Source of the DNA: CAVZAB01 sp963773155
GTDB taxonomy: Bacteria; Pseudomonadota; Alphaproteobacteria; Rhizobiales; Beijerinckiaceae
Direction: 5' to 3'
Assembly (NCBI GenBank): GCA_963773155.1
Contig: CAVZAB010000009.1
Coordinates: 124,001 to 188,000 of the forward strand
Length of the DNA stretch: 64,000 nucleotides
Below, one piece after another: positions 32,555-40,856 of the stretch. The position numbers and the translations under genes were made by a program. Within the stretch, counting starts at the first letter, position 1. Every line of letters begins with the position of its first letter. The notes below the pieces were generated by a model that saw only the letters and a program-made list of their open reading frames with translations, searched no databases and had not been told where the DNA came from.

Positions 32555-34162
32555 TTAGAGCCGAAATACCCCGAACTGGGTCGGTTCGATCGGCGCGTTC
32601 AATGTCGCCGAAAGCGCCAGGGCCAGAACCCGCCGGGTCTCGCGCGGTGTGATGATGCCGTCGTCCCACAGGCGGCTGGTCGCGTAATAGGCCGATCCTT
32701 CGGCCTCGTACTTGGCCCGGATCGGCGCCTTGAACGCTTCCTCCTCCGCCTCGCTCCAGCGGCTGGCGTCCTGTTCGAGTTTGTCGCGCCTGACCGTCGC
32801 CAGAACGCTGGCTGCCTGCTCGCCACCCATGACGCTGATCCGCGCGTTGGGCCAGGTGAACAGGAAACGCGGCTGGAAGGCGCGTCCGCACATGCCGTAA
32901 TTGCCGGCACCAAACGAGCCGCCGACGATCAGGGTGATTTTCGGAACCCGTGCGCAGGCGACGCTGGTCACCAGCTTGGCGCCATCTTTGGCGATGCCCT
33001 GTGCTTCGTAACGGCGGCCAACCATGAATCCCGCAATATTCTGCAGGAAAAGAAGGGGCACTCGTCTTTGGCAGCACAATTCGACGAAATGGGCGCCCTT
33101 CAGCGCACTTTCCGAAAACAAAATGCCATTATTGGCGATGATGCCGACCGGCATGCCCGCCAGATGCGCAAAGCCGGTCACCAGCGTGGTGCCATACCGC
33201 GCCTTGAACTCATCGAATTCGCTGTCATCGACCAGCCGCGCGATTATCTCTCGACAATCGTATTGGCGCTTGAGGTCGGTCGGCACGATTCCTTCGAGGT
33301 CGCTTGCATCCTCGCGCGGGTCACGCACGCCGCGCACGACCAGCGGCTGGCTTTTCCGGCAATTGAGATTGGCCACGGCACGGCGCGCCAGCGCCAAAGC
33401 ATGCAGGTCGTCCAGGGCGAAATGATCGGCGACCCCGGAAAGCCTGGTGTGAACGTCAGCGCCGCCGAGATCCTCGGCGGTGACCACCTCGCCCGTCGCC
33501 GCTTTCACCAAGGGCGGCCCACCGAGGAAGATCGTTCCCTGGTTCTTGACGATAATTGTCTCGTCTGACATTGCCGGGACATAGGCGCCGCCGGCAGTAC
33601 ACGAGCCCATGACGACGGCGATCTGGGCGATCCCCTGCGCCGACAAATTGGCCTGATTGAAGAAAATGCGGCCAAAATGATCGCGATCGGGAAAGACTTC
33701 GGTCTGATGCGGCAGGTTGGCGCCGCCTGAATCGACCAGATAGACACAAGGCAGGCGATTTTCCGCGGCGATCTCCTGCGCTCGCAAATGCTTCTTCACG
33801 GTCATCGGATAATAGGTGCCGCCCTTGATCGTTGAATCGTTGCACACGATCATCACTTCGCGGCCCTCGACGCGGCCGATTCCCGCGATCAGGCCGGCCC
33901 CGTGAATATGCGAATCATATTGGGCAAAGCCGGCAAGCGGCGCGATTTCGAGAAACGGCGAGGCGGGATCGATGAGCCGTTCGACCCGCTCGCGCGGCAG
34001 CAGTTTACCGCGACCGACATGCCGTTCGCGTGCCTTGGCTGAGCCGCCTGCCGCTGCCGTGGCGCGATGGCCGGACAATTCGGCGAGGAGTGCCGCCCAT
34101 TGAGCTCGGTTGCCGGCGAATTCCGCGCTGGCGCGATCAATCGAACTGGTCAATATGGCCAC
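32555..34162 (-). CDS. Methylcrotonyl-CoA carboxylase beta subunit
   Basis: The 535-residue carboxyltransferase subunit transfers CO2 from carboxybiotin to 3-methylcrotonyl-CoA. It has the crotonase-like fold with NGILFSESALKGAHF and FLQNIAGFMVGRRYEAQGI, the latter characteristic of MCC-beta and geranyl-CoA relatives; GRGKLLPRERVERLID marks the N-terminus. Geranyl-CoA carboxylase cannot be excluded by reading alone. It is the upstream partner of the alpha gene. Confidence 0.92.
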   Translation of the reverse strand: MAILTSSIDRASAEFAGNRAQWAALLAELSGHRATAAAGGSAKARERHVGRGKLLPRERVERLIDPASPFLEIAPLAGFAQYDSHIHGAGLIAGIGRVEGREVMIVCNDSTIKGGTYYPMTVKKHLRAQEIAAENRLPCVYLVDSGGANLPHQTEVFPDRDHFGRIFFNQANLSAQGIAQIAVVMGSCTAGGAYVPAMSDETIIVKNQGTIFLGGPPLVKAATGEVVTAEDLGGADVHTRLSGVADHFALDDLHALALARRAVANLNCRKSQPLVVRGVRDPREDASDLEGIVPTDLKRQYDCREIIARLVDDSEFDEFKARYGTTLVTGFAHLAGMPVGIIANNGILFSESALKGAHFVELCCQRRVPLLFLQNIAGFMVGRRYEAQGIAKDGAKLVTSVACARVPKITLIVGGSFGAGNYGMCGRAFQPRFLFTWPNARISVMGGEQAASVLATVRRDKLEQDASRWSEAEEEAFKAPIRAKYEAEGSAYYATSRLWDDGIITPRETRRVLALALSATLNAPIEPTQFGVFRL

Positions 34163-34196
34163 GCACTATCCTTTCCTGTCCGTGCACCGCCTTTGT

Positions 34197-34850
34197 CTAA
34201 ATGGCCTCATATGTCTCGATCGTCCATTTTTCCGCAAAGGCATCCGCTTCCCAGGCCCTCCAGGCCGGCAGCGCCATCACGGCGTCCATATAGACCCGGG
34301 TCGGGCGCTTGACCGGCACGTCATAGACATGCAGCCGGTTGACGACCGGGGCAAACATTGCATCGGCGGCGCAGAATGGGCCGAATAGAAACGGGCCGCG
34401 GCGGGCGAAGGCCTTTCTGGTCTCGGCAAAGGCCGCCTCAAGTCTGGCGACGTCGGCCTCGACCGCGCCATTCAGCGCCCGCCGACTAACCGGCCTTCGC
34501 ATATTCATCGGCAGGTGCTGGCGCAACGCGGCAAAGCCGCCGTGCATTTCGTTGGCCAGCGCGCGCGCGACGGCGCGCGAGTGCCGGGTGGCCGGCCAAA
34601 TCCGCTTCTTGGGAAATTTCTCGGCCAGATATTCGATGATCGCCAGAGATTCCCAAACATGAACATCGCCGTCGTGGAGAGACGGACATTTGCCGGTCGG
34701 AGAAAATTTCAGCATCCTGCGACGGGTGTCCGGCTGCCCCATCGCAATCACCACTTCCTCAAAGGGAATATTGAAATGGGCGAGCACCAGCCAGGGTCGC
34801 ATCGACCAGGACGAATAGGCCTTGTTGGCAATGACAAGCTTGAGCGACAT
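34197..34850 (-). CDS. Glutathione S-transferase family protein
   Basis: The 217-residue protein has the GST N-terminal thioredoxin fold (KLVIANKAYSSWSMRPWLVL, with the conserved Ser and the cis-Pro loop KCPSL), the glutathione-binding ESLAIIEYLAEKFP and an all-helical C-terminal domain. SWSMRPW is the pattern of a widespread group related to maleylacetoacetate isomerase. The ATG at 34850 was chosen because the family starts at MSLKLVI. It sits upstream of MCC-beta in the same direction. Confidence 0.88.
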   Translation of the reverse strand: MSLKLVIANKAYSSWSMRPWLVLAHFNIPFEEVVIAMGQPDTRRRMLKFSPTGKCPSLHDGDVHVWESLAIIEYLAEKFPKKRIWPATRHSRAVARALANEMHGGFAALRQHLPMNMRRPVSRRALNGAVEADVARLEAAFAETRKAFARRGPFLFGPFCAADAMFAPVVNRLHVYDVPVKRPTRVYMDAVMALPAWRAWEADAFAEKWTIETYEAI

Positions 34851-34931
34851 GATTTCCCCCTCGGCCGGCCTCAAGCCGGCCTGCATTCGCGGCCGCCCGG
34901 CCGGCCGCGGTTGACGCCAGCTATAGACGGA

Positions 34932-35348
34932 TCAGGCCTGCGGCGATACGGCGCCCTCGGCCTCGACTGGCCCGCCCGCCTTCTTCCATTCGCCGAAGCC
35001 CCCTCCGATATGGGCAACCGGCCTCAGCCCCATGTCCTGCGCACATTTGACGGCCAGGGCCGAGCGCCAGCCGGCGGCACAGAAGAAGACGAATTGCTTG
35101 TCTGCCTGAAAGACCGGTTTGGCATAGGGGCTTTGTGGATCGATCCAGAATTCGAGCATACCGCGCGGGCAATGGAACGCACCGGGCATTTTCCCATCAC
35201 GGGTGAGTTCGCGTGGATCGCGCAGGTCGACGAAGACCACATCGGAGCGGCCATGCAGCGCGATGGCTTCACCGACCGTTAGGGTGGTGATCGCCGCATT
35301 CGCTTCGTCCAGCATTTGTTGATAGCCATAGGTGATCTTTTGCGCCAT
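34932..35348 (-). CDS. Rhodanese-like domain protein
   Basis: The 138-residue single-domain rhodanese has the active-site cysteine in FFCAAGWRSALA and the CH2 motif in VFVDLRDPREL. It probably transfers sulfane sulfur from thiosulfate or a persulfide to a thiol acceptor. MAQKITYGYQQMLDEANAAI is a normal family start. Its start codon overlaps that of the divergent DUF599 gene (35347), which leaves no intergenic space. Confidence 0.9.
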   Translation of the reverse strand: MAQKITYGYQQMLDEANAAITTLTVGEAIALHGRSDVVFVDLRDPRELTRDGKMPGAFHCPRGMLEFWIDPQSPYAKPVFQADKQFVFFCAAGWRSALAVKCAQDMGLRPVAHIGGGFGEWKKAGGPVEAEGAVSPQA

Positions 35349-36141
35349 GTCTTCTCCTGACCCAATTTCTCCATCCAGGCGAAACGATCCTAGACCAAAC
35401 CCGTTCGGAGACGATTCCTTGCTCGGCTTTACTTTCGCGGACGCGATTGCGCTGTCGATCTTCGCACTCGCCTGGGTGGCTTATCATTTCCTGGTCGAGA
35501 ACTCGCCCAGCGCTAGGCTGGGGCTCAATGCGCTGATGAACCACGACCGGCTCGCCTGGATGCAGCAAATGGAGCGGCGCGAATTGCGCATCATCGACAC
35601 CCAGATCATGGCCAGCCTGCAGAACGGCACCGCGTTTTTCGCCTCGACTTCGCTGATCGCCATCGGCGCCAGTGTCAGCCTATTGCACAATGCGAGCGAA
35701 GTCTTCCAGTTCGTTACCGGACTGCCGCTCGGCGCTGGTTCAAGCCGCAGCCTGTGGGAAACCAAAGTCGTCGGTCTTGCCGTTATTTTTGTTTATGCCT
35801 TCTTCAAATTCTCGTGGAGTTATCGCCTGTTCAACTATACCGCCATCATGATGGGCGCGACGCCGATGCCAGGCGATCCCGACAGCGCCCGGCGGGCGCT
35901 CTCGGCGCGCCGGGCGGCCGAGATGAACATAGTCGCCGCCCGCCATTTCAACCGCGGCCAGCGGGCCTTTTTTTTCGCCCTCGCCTATCTCGGCTGGTTC
36001 CTGTCACCCTATCTGTTGATGCTGACCACCTTCTTTGTTCTATACGTCATGTGGGCGCGGCAATTCATTTCGGATGCGCGCCGTGCCGCGACCTTCGTCG
36101 CGGCCGACGAACCGGGGTTGGGCGTGGAAGACCAATCATGA
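35347..36141 (+). CDS. DUF599 integral membrane protein
   Basis: This protein of up to 264 residues is the DUF599 family type: a helix DAIALSIFALAWVAYHFLV, the conserved MNHDRLAWMQQMERRELRIIDTQ loop, further helices (FASTSLIAIGASVSLL; VVGLAVIFVYAFFKFSWSYR) and AMFFALAYLGWF-like text near the end. The function is unknown. ATG 35347 is the first start, but it overlaps the divergent rhodanese start; the real start may be further in (TTG at 35418). The stop overlaps the next frame by ATGA. Confidence 0.83.
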   Translation: MSSPDPISPSRRNDPRPNPFGDDSLLGFTFADAIALSIFALAWVAYHFLVENSPSARLGLNALMNHDRLAWMQQMERRELRIIDTQIMASLQNGTAFFASTSLIAIGASVSLLHNASEVFQFVTGLPLGAGSSRSLWETKVVGLAVIFVYAFFKFSWSYRLFNYTAIMMGATPMPGDPDSARRALSARRAAEMNIVAARHFNRGQRAFFFALAYLGWFLSPYLLMLTTFFVLYVMWARQFISDARRAATFVAADEPGLGVEDQS

Positions 36142-36320
36142 TTGACCCCGCTTCCGGCCAGCTCGAGACCCTCGTTCTCGAACTATGCGGGCAGGCGGGA
36201 ACGACAAGGAGATTTTGCCCGCCCAGGCTGCGCGCGCTCGGCGGTGGCGACAGCCTCGCCTGGCGCGATTTTATCGGCCTATTCGACGGTCATTGGCGCG
36301 CCGCGGTTTCCGCCGCATAG
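36138..36320 (+). pseudogene. Fragment resembling DUF3253, degraded
   Basis: Starting at an ATGA overlap with DUF599, a 60-codon frame reads QLETLVLELCGQAG and later ALGGGDSLAWRDFIGLF. The missing middle, NDKEILPAQAAR, is in another frame between about 36197 and 36240. Combined, they resemble the DUF3253 pattern (helix, G-K-x-I-x-P-x-x-A-R-A-L, W-R). Two compensating shifts and a truncated end, which runs into the convergent RraA gene, point to a decayed gene. The assignment is tentative. Confidence 0.35.
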
Positions 36321-37000
36321 CGCTGCCGGGTTTGCGCATCGGGCGGATAGAGGCCGGGCAGCGGCGCGCCGGCCAGCACCTGACGCATCACCCAGGCCTC
36401 GAAAAGTTCCTGTTCGGGACCGGCCTGGGCGACCATGGCGACGTGGGCTGCCGGAACGAGCACGACGCCGTCGCAGTCGGCGACGATGCAATCGCCAGGA
36501 AGAACCGCCACGCCGCCGCAACCGATCGGCACCTGCCAGTCGACGAAAGTCAGGCCAGCGACCGAGGCCGGCGCGGCTACGCCCTGACACCAGACCGGCA
36601 GACCACCTTGCTCGACGCCGGCAAGATCCCGGATGGCACCATCGGTGACCAGCGCACGCACGCCCCTCATCTGCATGCGGGCGCAAAGAATGTCACCGAA
36701 AATGCCGCAATCGGTCACGCCCATAGCATCGACGACCGCGATCGCGCCGGCCGGCATGGCCTCGATCGCCGCACGGGTCGAACGCGGCGACGACCACGAT
36801 TTAGGTGTTGCCAGATCCTCGCGTGCCGGGACGAAACGCAAGGTGAAGGCTGGTCCTGCCAGCCGGCGGCCGCGGCCGCTGGACAGCGGCTTGGGACCGC
36901 GCAGATAGCTACGCCGCAGGCCGGCCTTGAGCAGCAGTGTCGTGATCGTTGCGGTCGACACCGTTTCGAGTCGGGCGATTAAGTCGGGGGCGAGGCTCAT
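36290..37000 (-). CDS. RraA/HMG-aldolase family protein
   Basis: The 236-residue product has the RraA fold: RRLAGPAFTLRFV, the conserved GAIAVVDAMGVTDCGIFGDILC, the metal/acid motif VTDGAIRDLAGV and DGVVLVP. Members are divalent-metal aldolases of 4-hydroxy-4-methyl-2-oxoglutarate or oxaloacetate decarboxylases, or regulators of RNase E; I cannot choose between them. The full D-G-x-R-D set supports an enzyme role. It lies downstream of GST and the isovaleryl-CoA dehydrogenase gene on the same strand. Confidence 0.85.
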   Translation of the reverse strand: MSLAPDLIARLETVSTATITTLLLKAGLRRSYLRGPKPLSSGRGRRLAGPAFTLRFVPAREDLATPKSWSSPRSTRAAIEAMPAGAIAVVDAMGVTDCGIFGDILCARMQMRGVRALVTDGAIRDLAGVEQGGLPVWCQGVAAPASVAGLTFVDWQVPIGCGGVAVLPGDCIVADCDGVVLVPAAHVAMVAQAGPEQELFEAWVMRQVLAGAPLPGLYPPDAQTRQRYAAETAARQ

Positions 37001-37033
37001 CCAACGTCTCCAGAATTCGGGATTCGGCGCGGC

Positions 37034-37654
37034 TCAGCTGATTGGCACGGTCAGAACCTTGCGGGAACCCGCCCGATCCATGACCGCCGCATACCATTGC
37101 CGCAGCTTCGGTGTACTCGGGCGCTCGATCGGCATATTGAACCATCGGTGCAGTGCCGGACCAAGCGTGAATTCCGCCATCGTGAAGCCGTCGCCGGCAA
37201 GCCAGTGCCGCTCTGCCAGATGCCGTTCGAGAATGTCGACCAGCGCCTGGGTCTTGCCCCGCGAAGCCTCGATCGCGGCCGGGTCGTGCGCAAGGTTTGG
37301 CGAACGCACCAGCCCATGAAAGGCGGCAGACATTGCCGGCCCAAGCGCAGTCGTCTGCCAGTCCATCCAGCGGTCGGCTTCCGCCCTTAGGCGCAGATCG
37401 AGCGGAAAATAGGTACCGGCACCGTGTTTGGCGCTTAGATAGCGGACGATCGCATTGGATTCCCACAAGACGAAGCCGCTATCGGAAATAACCGGCACCA
37501 GGCCGTTCGGATTCATCGCCAGATATTCCGGCGTATCGTTGACGCCGAAGCCGCGCCCGGCGTCGATGCGCTTGTAGGCAAGGCCCAGTTCCTCCGCGCA
37601 AAGGAGGACCTTCTGAACATTGATCGAATTGACCCGGCCCCAGATCGTCAGCAT
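37034..37654 (-). CDS. Glutathione S-transferase (theta/zeta-like)
   Basis: The 206-residue product has the GST N-domain MLTIWGRVNSINVQKVLLCAEELGLAY with the conserved Ser/Asn region, the ESNAIVRYLSAKHG glutathione site and a helical C-domain with DRWMDWQTTALGP. The second domain fits the large theta-type bacterial family, often used in detoxification or degradation. Substrate not determinable. It is separated from isovaleryl-CoA dehydrogenase by 28 bp and from RraA by 33 bp, so it is plausibly in one transcript with them. Confidence 0.88.
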   Translation of the reverse strand: MLTIWGRVNSINVQKVLLCAEELGLAYKRIDAGRGFGVNDTPEYLAMNPNGLVPVISDSGFVLWESNAIVRYLSAKHGAGTYFPLDLRLRAEADRWMDWQTTALGPAMSAAFHGLVRSPNLAHDPAAIEASRGKTQALVDILERHLAERHWLAGDGFTMAEFTLGPALHRWFNMPIERPSTPKLRQWYAAVMDRAGSRKVLTVPIS

Positions 37655-37682
37655 GGACCCCTCCTAGGGCTGTTCCGGCGCA

Positions 37683-38855
37683 TCAACGCGATTTCTCGAA
37701 AACTTCCCGGCCGATCAGCATCCGCCGGATCTCGCTCGTCCCCGCTCCGATCTCGTAGAGTTTGGCATCGCGCAGCAGTCGGCCGACCGAATACTCATTG
37801 ATATAGCCGTTGCCCCCGAGAAGCTGAATAGCATCGAGGGCGCATTGCGTTGCCTTTTCGGCGGCAAGCAGTATCGCGCCCGCCGCATCCTCGCGCGTCG
37901 TCTCGCCACGATCGCAGGCACGCGCCACCGCGTAGACGTAGGCCCGGCAGGCGTTCATCGCGACATACATATCGGCGACTTTCGCTTGTACCAGCTGGAA
38001 CGTACCGATCGGCTGACCGAACTGCTGGCGCTGGTGCACATAGGGGAGAACGACATCGAAACAGGCCTGCATGATGCCGAGCGGTCCGCCGGCGAGCACG
38101 ATTCGCTCGTAGTCGAGACCCGACATCAGGACCCGGACCCCCTCACCCAAATCGCCCAGTAGATTGGCGCTCGGCACGTGGCAGTCGCTAAAAACCAGTT
38201 CGGCCGTATCGGAACCGCGCATGCCGAGCTTGTCGAGCTTGGGCGACGCCGAAAATCCCGGCATGCCCTTTTCGACAATGAAAGCACTGATCCCGCGCGG
38301 CCCAGCGGCCGGATCGGTCTTGGCGTAGACAATAAGGGTTTCGGCGACCGGCCCGTTGGTGATCCACATTTTCGTGCCGTTCAACACGAAACCCTCGGCG
38401 CTAGCCTCTGCCCGCGTACGCATTGACACAACATCGGAGCCGGATTCGGGCTCCGACATGGCAAGGGCGCCGACATGGTCACCGGACAACAATTTGGGCA
38501 GGTAGGTGCGCTTTTGCTGGTGCGTCCCATGCCGGTGCAATTGGTTGACGCATAGGTTGGAATGGGCGCCATAGGAAAGGCCGACCGACGCCGAGGCCCG
38601 GCTGATTTCCTCAACCGCCACGCAATGTTCGAGGTAGCCGAGGCCAGCACCGCCATATGCCTCGGCGACGGTGATCCCATGCAGCCCGAGTGCCCCCATT
38701 TTCGGCCACAAGTCGCGGGGAAACACATTGCTACGATCGATCTCTGCCGCCCGCGGCGCGATCTCGTCCTCGCTGAAGGTGCGCGTAAGGTCACGTATGC
38801 GATCGGCCATTTCGCCGAGATCAAAATTGAAGGTTGGGCCCTGGTTGGCGATCAT
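37683..38855 (-). CDS. Isovaleryl-CoA dehydrogenase
   Basis: This FAD flavoprotein oxidises isovaleryl-CoA to 3-methylcrotonyl-CoA in leucine degradation. The 390-residue product is a complete acyl-CoA dehydrogenase: GLSYGAHSNLCVNQLHRHG, MSEPESGSDV, WITNGPVAETLIVYAKTDP, and the catalytic Glu in LDYERIVLAGGPLGIMQ, a position typical of isovaleryl-CoA dehydrogenase rather than medium-chain dehydrogenases. The final YEIGAGTSEIRRMLIGR is the family end. It heads the leucine-degradation set whose next enzyme, methylcrotonyl-CoA carboxylase, is 3.5 kb away. Confidence 0.95.
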   Translation of the reverse strand: MIANQGPTFNFDLGEMADRIRDLTRTFSEDEIAPRAAEIDRSNVFPRDLWPKMGALGLHGITVAEAYGGAGLGYLEHCVAVEEISRASASVGLSYGAHSNLCVNQLHRHGTHQQKRTYLPKLLSGDHVGALAMSEPESGSDVVSMRTRAEASAEGFVLNGTKMWITNGPVAETLIVYAKTDPAAGPRGISAFIVEKGMPGFSASPKLDKLGMRGSDTAELVFSDCHVPSANLLGDLGEGVRVLMSGLDYERIVLAGGPLGIMQACFDVVLPYVHQRQQFGQPIGTFQLVQAKVADMYVAMNACRAYVYAVARACDRGETTREDAAGAILLAAEKATQCALDAIQLLGGNGYINEYSVGRLLRDAKLYEIGAGTSEIRRMLIGREVFEKSR

Positions 38856-38906
38856 CGCAAGCCTCGATTGCCGCGCGCGCCACGCGATGCCGGCCCTTAC
38901 CCTGGC

Positions 38907-39665
38907 CTAATGCGCGTCAGGATGGCCGTCGAGAAAGGCCTGCCATTGTTTTTCCGAGCCGTAGAAGGCGTTGCGGTCGACCTTCGAATGGATGCCGGCC
39001 ACCGAACCATCCGATTGATATTGCCAGAAATGCCAGCGCCGGTCGCCGTATTTAACGCTCGGATAATATTTGGTGCTGCGCACCCAGATCGGATAGTCGG
39101 TCAATGTCCCCTGCAAAATCCGCTGATAGAAGTCGACCGTCGTATAGACCACCGGGCGCTTGCCGTAATGGCGTTCCATTTCGGCCAACATGGTTGTCAC
39201 TTGGGCGAGTGCCTGATCGCGCGGCGGCATGTGTTTGCAGGTCTTGGAATCGGGCGTCAGTTCGACATCGAGAACGGGCGGCAAGGCCTCCTCGTCAACC
39301 GGAACATGCTGCTCGAACCAAGCCATCTGTTCGTGTGCCGGTCGGCACCAATAGACAAAATGATAGGCGCCGCGCTTGACACCCGCCGCCTTTGCCGCTT
39401 CCCAATTGCGCTGAAACGCTTCGTCCATCAGATCGCCGCCTTCGGTGGCCTTGATATAGGCGAACTGGGTTCCGCTGCCCGACACCCGCTGCCAGTCGAT
39501 CAAACCCTGGTATTTCGATACGTCGATGCCGTGAATGGCAAAATCCCCGGGCCCGGGAAAGGCGTCGCGATCCTTCTCCAGGGTTGAACAGCCCGCCAGT
39601 GCGGGCAGGAGAATCACGAATAGCCCGGTGAGTGTGGCGCGCATGGATTCAACAAGACCGTTCAT
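38907..39665 (-). CDS. GH25 lysozyme-like lipoprotein
   Basis: This is a peptidoglycan muramidase of GH family 25. The 252-residue product has a lipoprotein signal (FVILLPALAGCS, lipobox cysteine at 26), the GH25 catalytic sequence GIDVSKYQG, IKATEGG and VLDVELTP (catalytic Asp/Glu), and YTTVDFYQR with WQYQSDG at the end. It is exported and probably anchored in a membrane. It is divergent from the CE4 deacetylase gene across 99 bp. Confidence 0.93.
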   Translation of the reverse strand: MNGLVESMRATLTGLFVILLPALAGCSTLEKDRDAFPGPGDFAIHGIDVSKYQGLIDWQRVSGSGTQFAYIKATEGGDLMDEAFQRNWEAAKAAGVKRGAYHFVYWCRPAHEQMAWFEQHVPVDEEALPPVLDVELTPDSKTCKHMPPRDQALAQVTTMLAEMERHYGKRPVVYTTVDFYQRILQGTLTDYPIWVRSTKYYPSVKYGDRRWHFWQYQSDGSVAGIHSKVDRNAFYGSEKQWQAFLDGHPDAH

Positions 39666-39764
39666 TAAGGCAAATTATCGGCAAGGAGGTTACAATTCGT
39701 TAAATAGACCCGGATTGACCAAGGCGAAATAACTTTAATCGCGAACCCTAGGACACAGTTAGCA

Positions 39765-40613
39765 ATGCGTAAACAGGCAATTTCGCTGCTGCTTTTCGCG
39801 CTTGCCGCCCCCTCGTCCGCCGCAGCCTGCGGGCCGCAGGCGCTTGGCACCGCCCGCCAGCTCGCAGTCGGCACCGAAAACGGTGGCGAGATAGGCTTAA
39901 AAACCTACCCTCGAACATTGCCGCTGGCCGACCACGAGGTCGTGCTAACCTTCGACGATGGCCCACTGCCCGCAACGACCGGCCGGATATTGGATGCACT
40001 GCGGCGTGAATGCGTACGGGCGACGTTTTTCTTGATTGGCCGCAATGCCGCGGCGGCGCCCGGCCTTGTTCGCCGGGAAGTCGCCGACGGCCATACGGTC
40101 GCCCACCATACGATGACTCATCCGGCCTTGACCTTACGCCATCTAACGCCCCAACGCGCCCGTGAGGAGGTCGACCGCGGCATCGCCGCCGACGAAATGG
40201 CGGCCTATGGCAAGACCGGGAACGCCCCAACCATCCCCTTCTTCCGCTATCCCGGCTTTGCCGATAATGCCGCCCTTGGCCGCTGGCTCGCCGCGCGCAA
40301 CATCCTGATCTTCGGTGCCGATCTCTGGGCCTCCGACTGGACGCCGATGACGCCGGAAGCCGAATTGGCGCTCGTCATGCGCCGGCTCGAGACGGCCCAT
40401 AAAGGCATTATTCTGCTGCACGACAGCAAGGCACAGACCGCCGCCATGCTGCCGGCCTTCCTGCGGGCCCTCAAGGCGGGCGGCTATCAGGTCGTCCATC
40501 TCGTGCCCGGATCGGGACCGCTCGACAGCGTCGCGGCCGGCAAGGGCTGGTCGTCGGAAACCGAAAAGATCCTCGCTCACATGTGGCCGAAGGCACCGCC
40601 GCACGAACCATAG
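39765..40613 (+). CDS. Polysaccharide deacetylase (CE4)
   Basis: CE4 enzymes remove N-acetyl groups from peptidoglycan or chitin-like sugars with a His-His-Asp metal site. The 282-residue product has a signal peptide (MRKQAISLLLFALAAPSSAA), motif 1 LTFDDGPLPATT, motif 2 HTVAHHTMTHP, the R-x-P-G motif FFRYPGF and LHDSKAQT for the late His. It is exported. The divergent pairing with a muramidase suggests envelope remodelling; whether the substrate is peptidoglycan is not shown. Confidence 0.93.
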   Translation: MRKQAISLLLFALAAPSSAAACGPQALGTARQLAVGTENGGEIGLKTYPRTLPLADHEVVLTFDDGPLPATTGRILDALRRECVRATFFLIGRNAAAAPGLVRREVADGHTVAHHTMTHPALTLRHLTPQRAREEVDRGIAADEMAAYGKTGNAPTIPFFRYPGFADNAALGRWLAARNILIFGADLWASDWTPMTPEAELALVMRRLETAHKGIILLHDSKAQTAAMLPAFLRALKAGGYQVVHLVPGSGPLDSVAAGKGWSSETEKILAHMWPKAPPHEP

Positions 40614-40630
40614 GTGCGCCGGACAAGATC

Positions 40631-40717
40631 TGGTGCGGCCAAGAGGACTCGAACCTCCACCGGTGTTACCCGACTAGCACCTCAAGCTAGCGCGTCTACC
40701 AATTCCGCCATGGCCGC
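40631..40717 (-). tRNA. tRNA-Leu(GAG)
   Basis: On the minus strand a complete class II tRNA folds: acceptor stem gcggcca/tggccgc, D-arm gcggaattggtagacgc, anticodon stem ctagc/gctag around ttgaggt with anticodon GAG (40681-40683), a long variable arm, T-arm with ttcgagt, discriminator A and an encoded CCA (40631-40633). It reads CUC/CUU leucine codons. It lies alone between the deacetylase and lipB genes. Confidence 0.96.
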
Positions 40718-40856
40718 AGGAAATCTCGGGGCTGGCGCCGAAACGCCATCACCAGCAGGCGCGTCGTCTAACAAATCGCTTCCCGACTGACAAGTCCGCG
40801 CCGTCCTGTTTTCGGTCCGGTTGCCCTCGTGCTAGCCTTGCCAGGGAGATTATACA

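Noticed and set aside
31128..32558. 476-codon plus-strand frame inside the methylcrotonyl-CoA carboxylase alpha gene
   Set aside because: It is exactly antisense to a fully recognisable biotin carboxylase; no domain or start signal of its own.
39715..39740. Promoter TTGACC...TAATCG for the CE4 deacetylase
   Set aside because: The spacer is only about 14-15 bp, too short for a reliable sigma-70 promoter.
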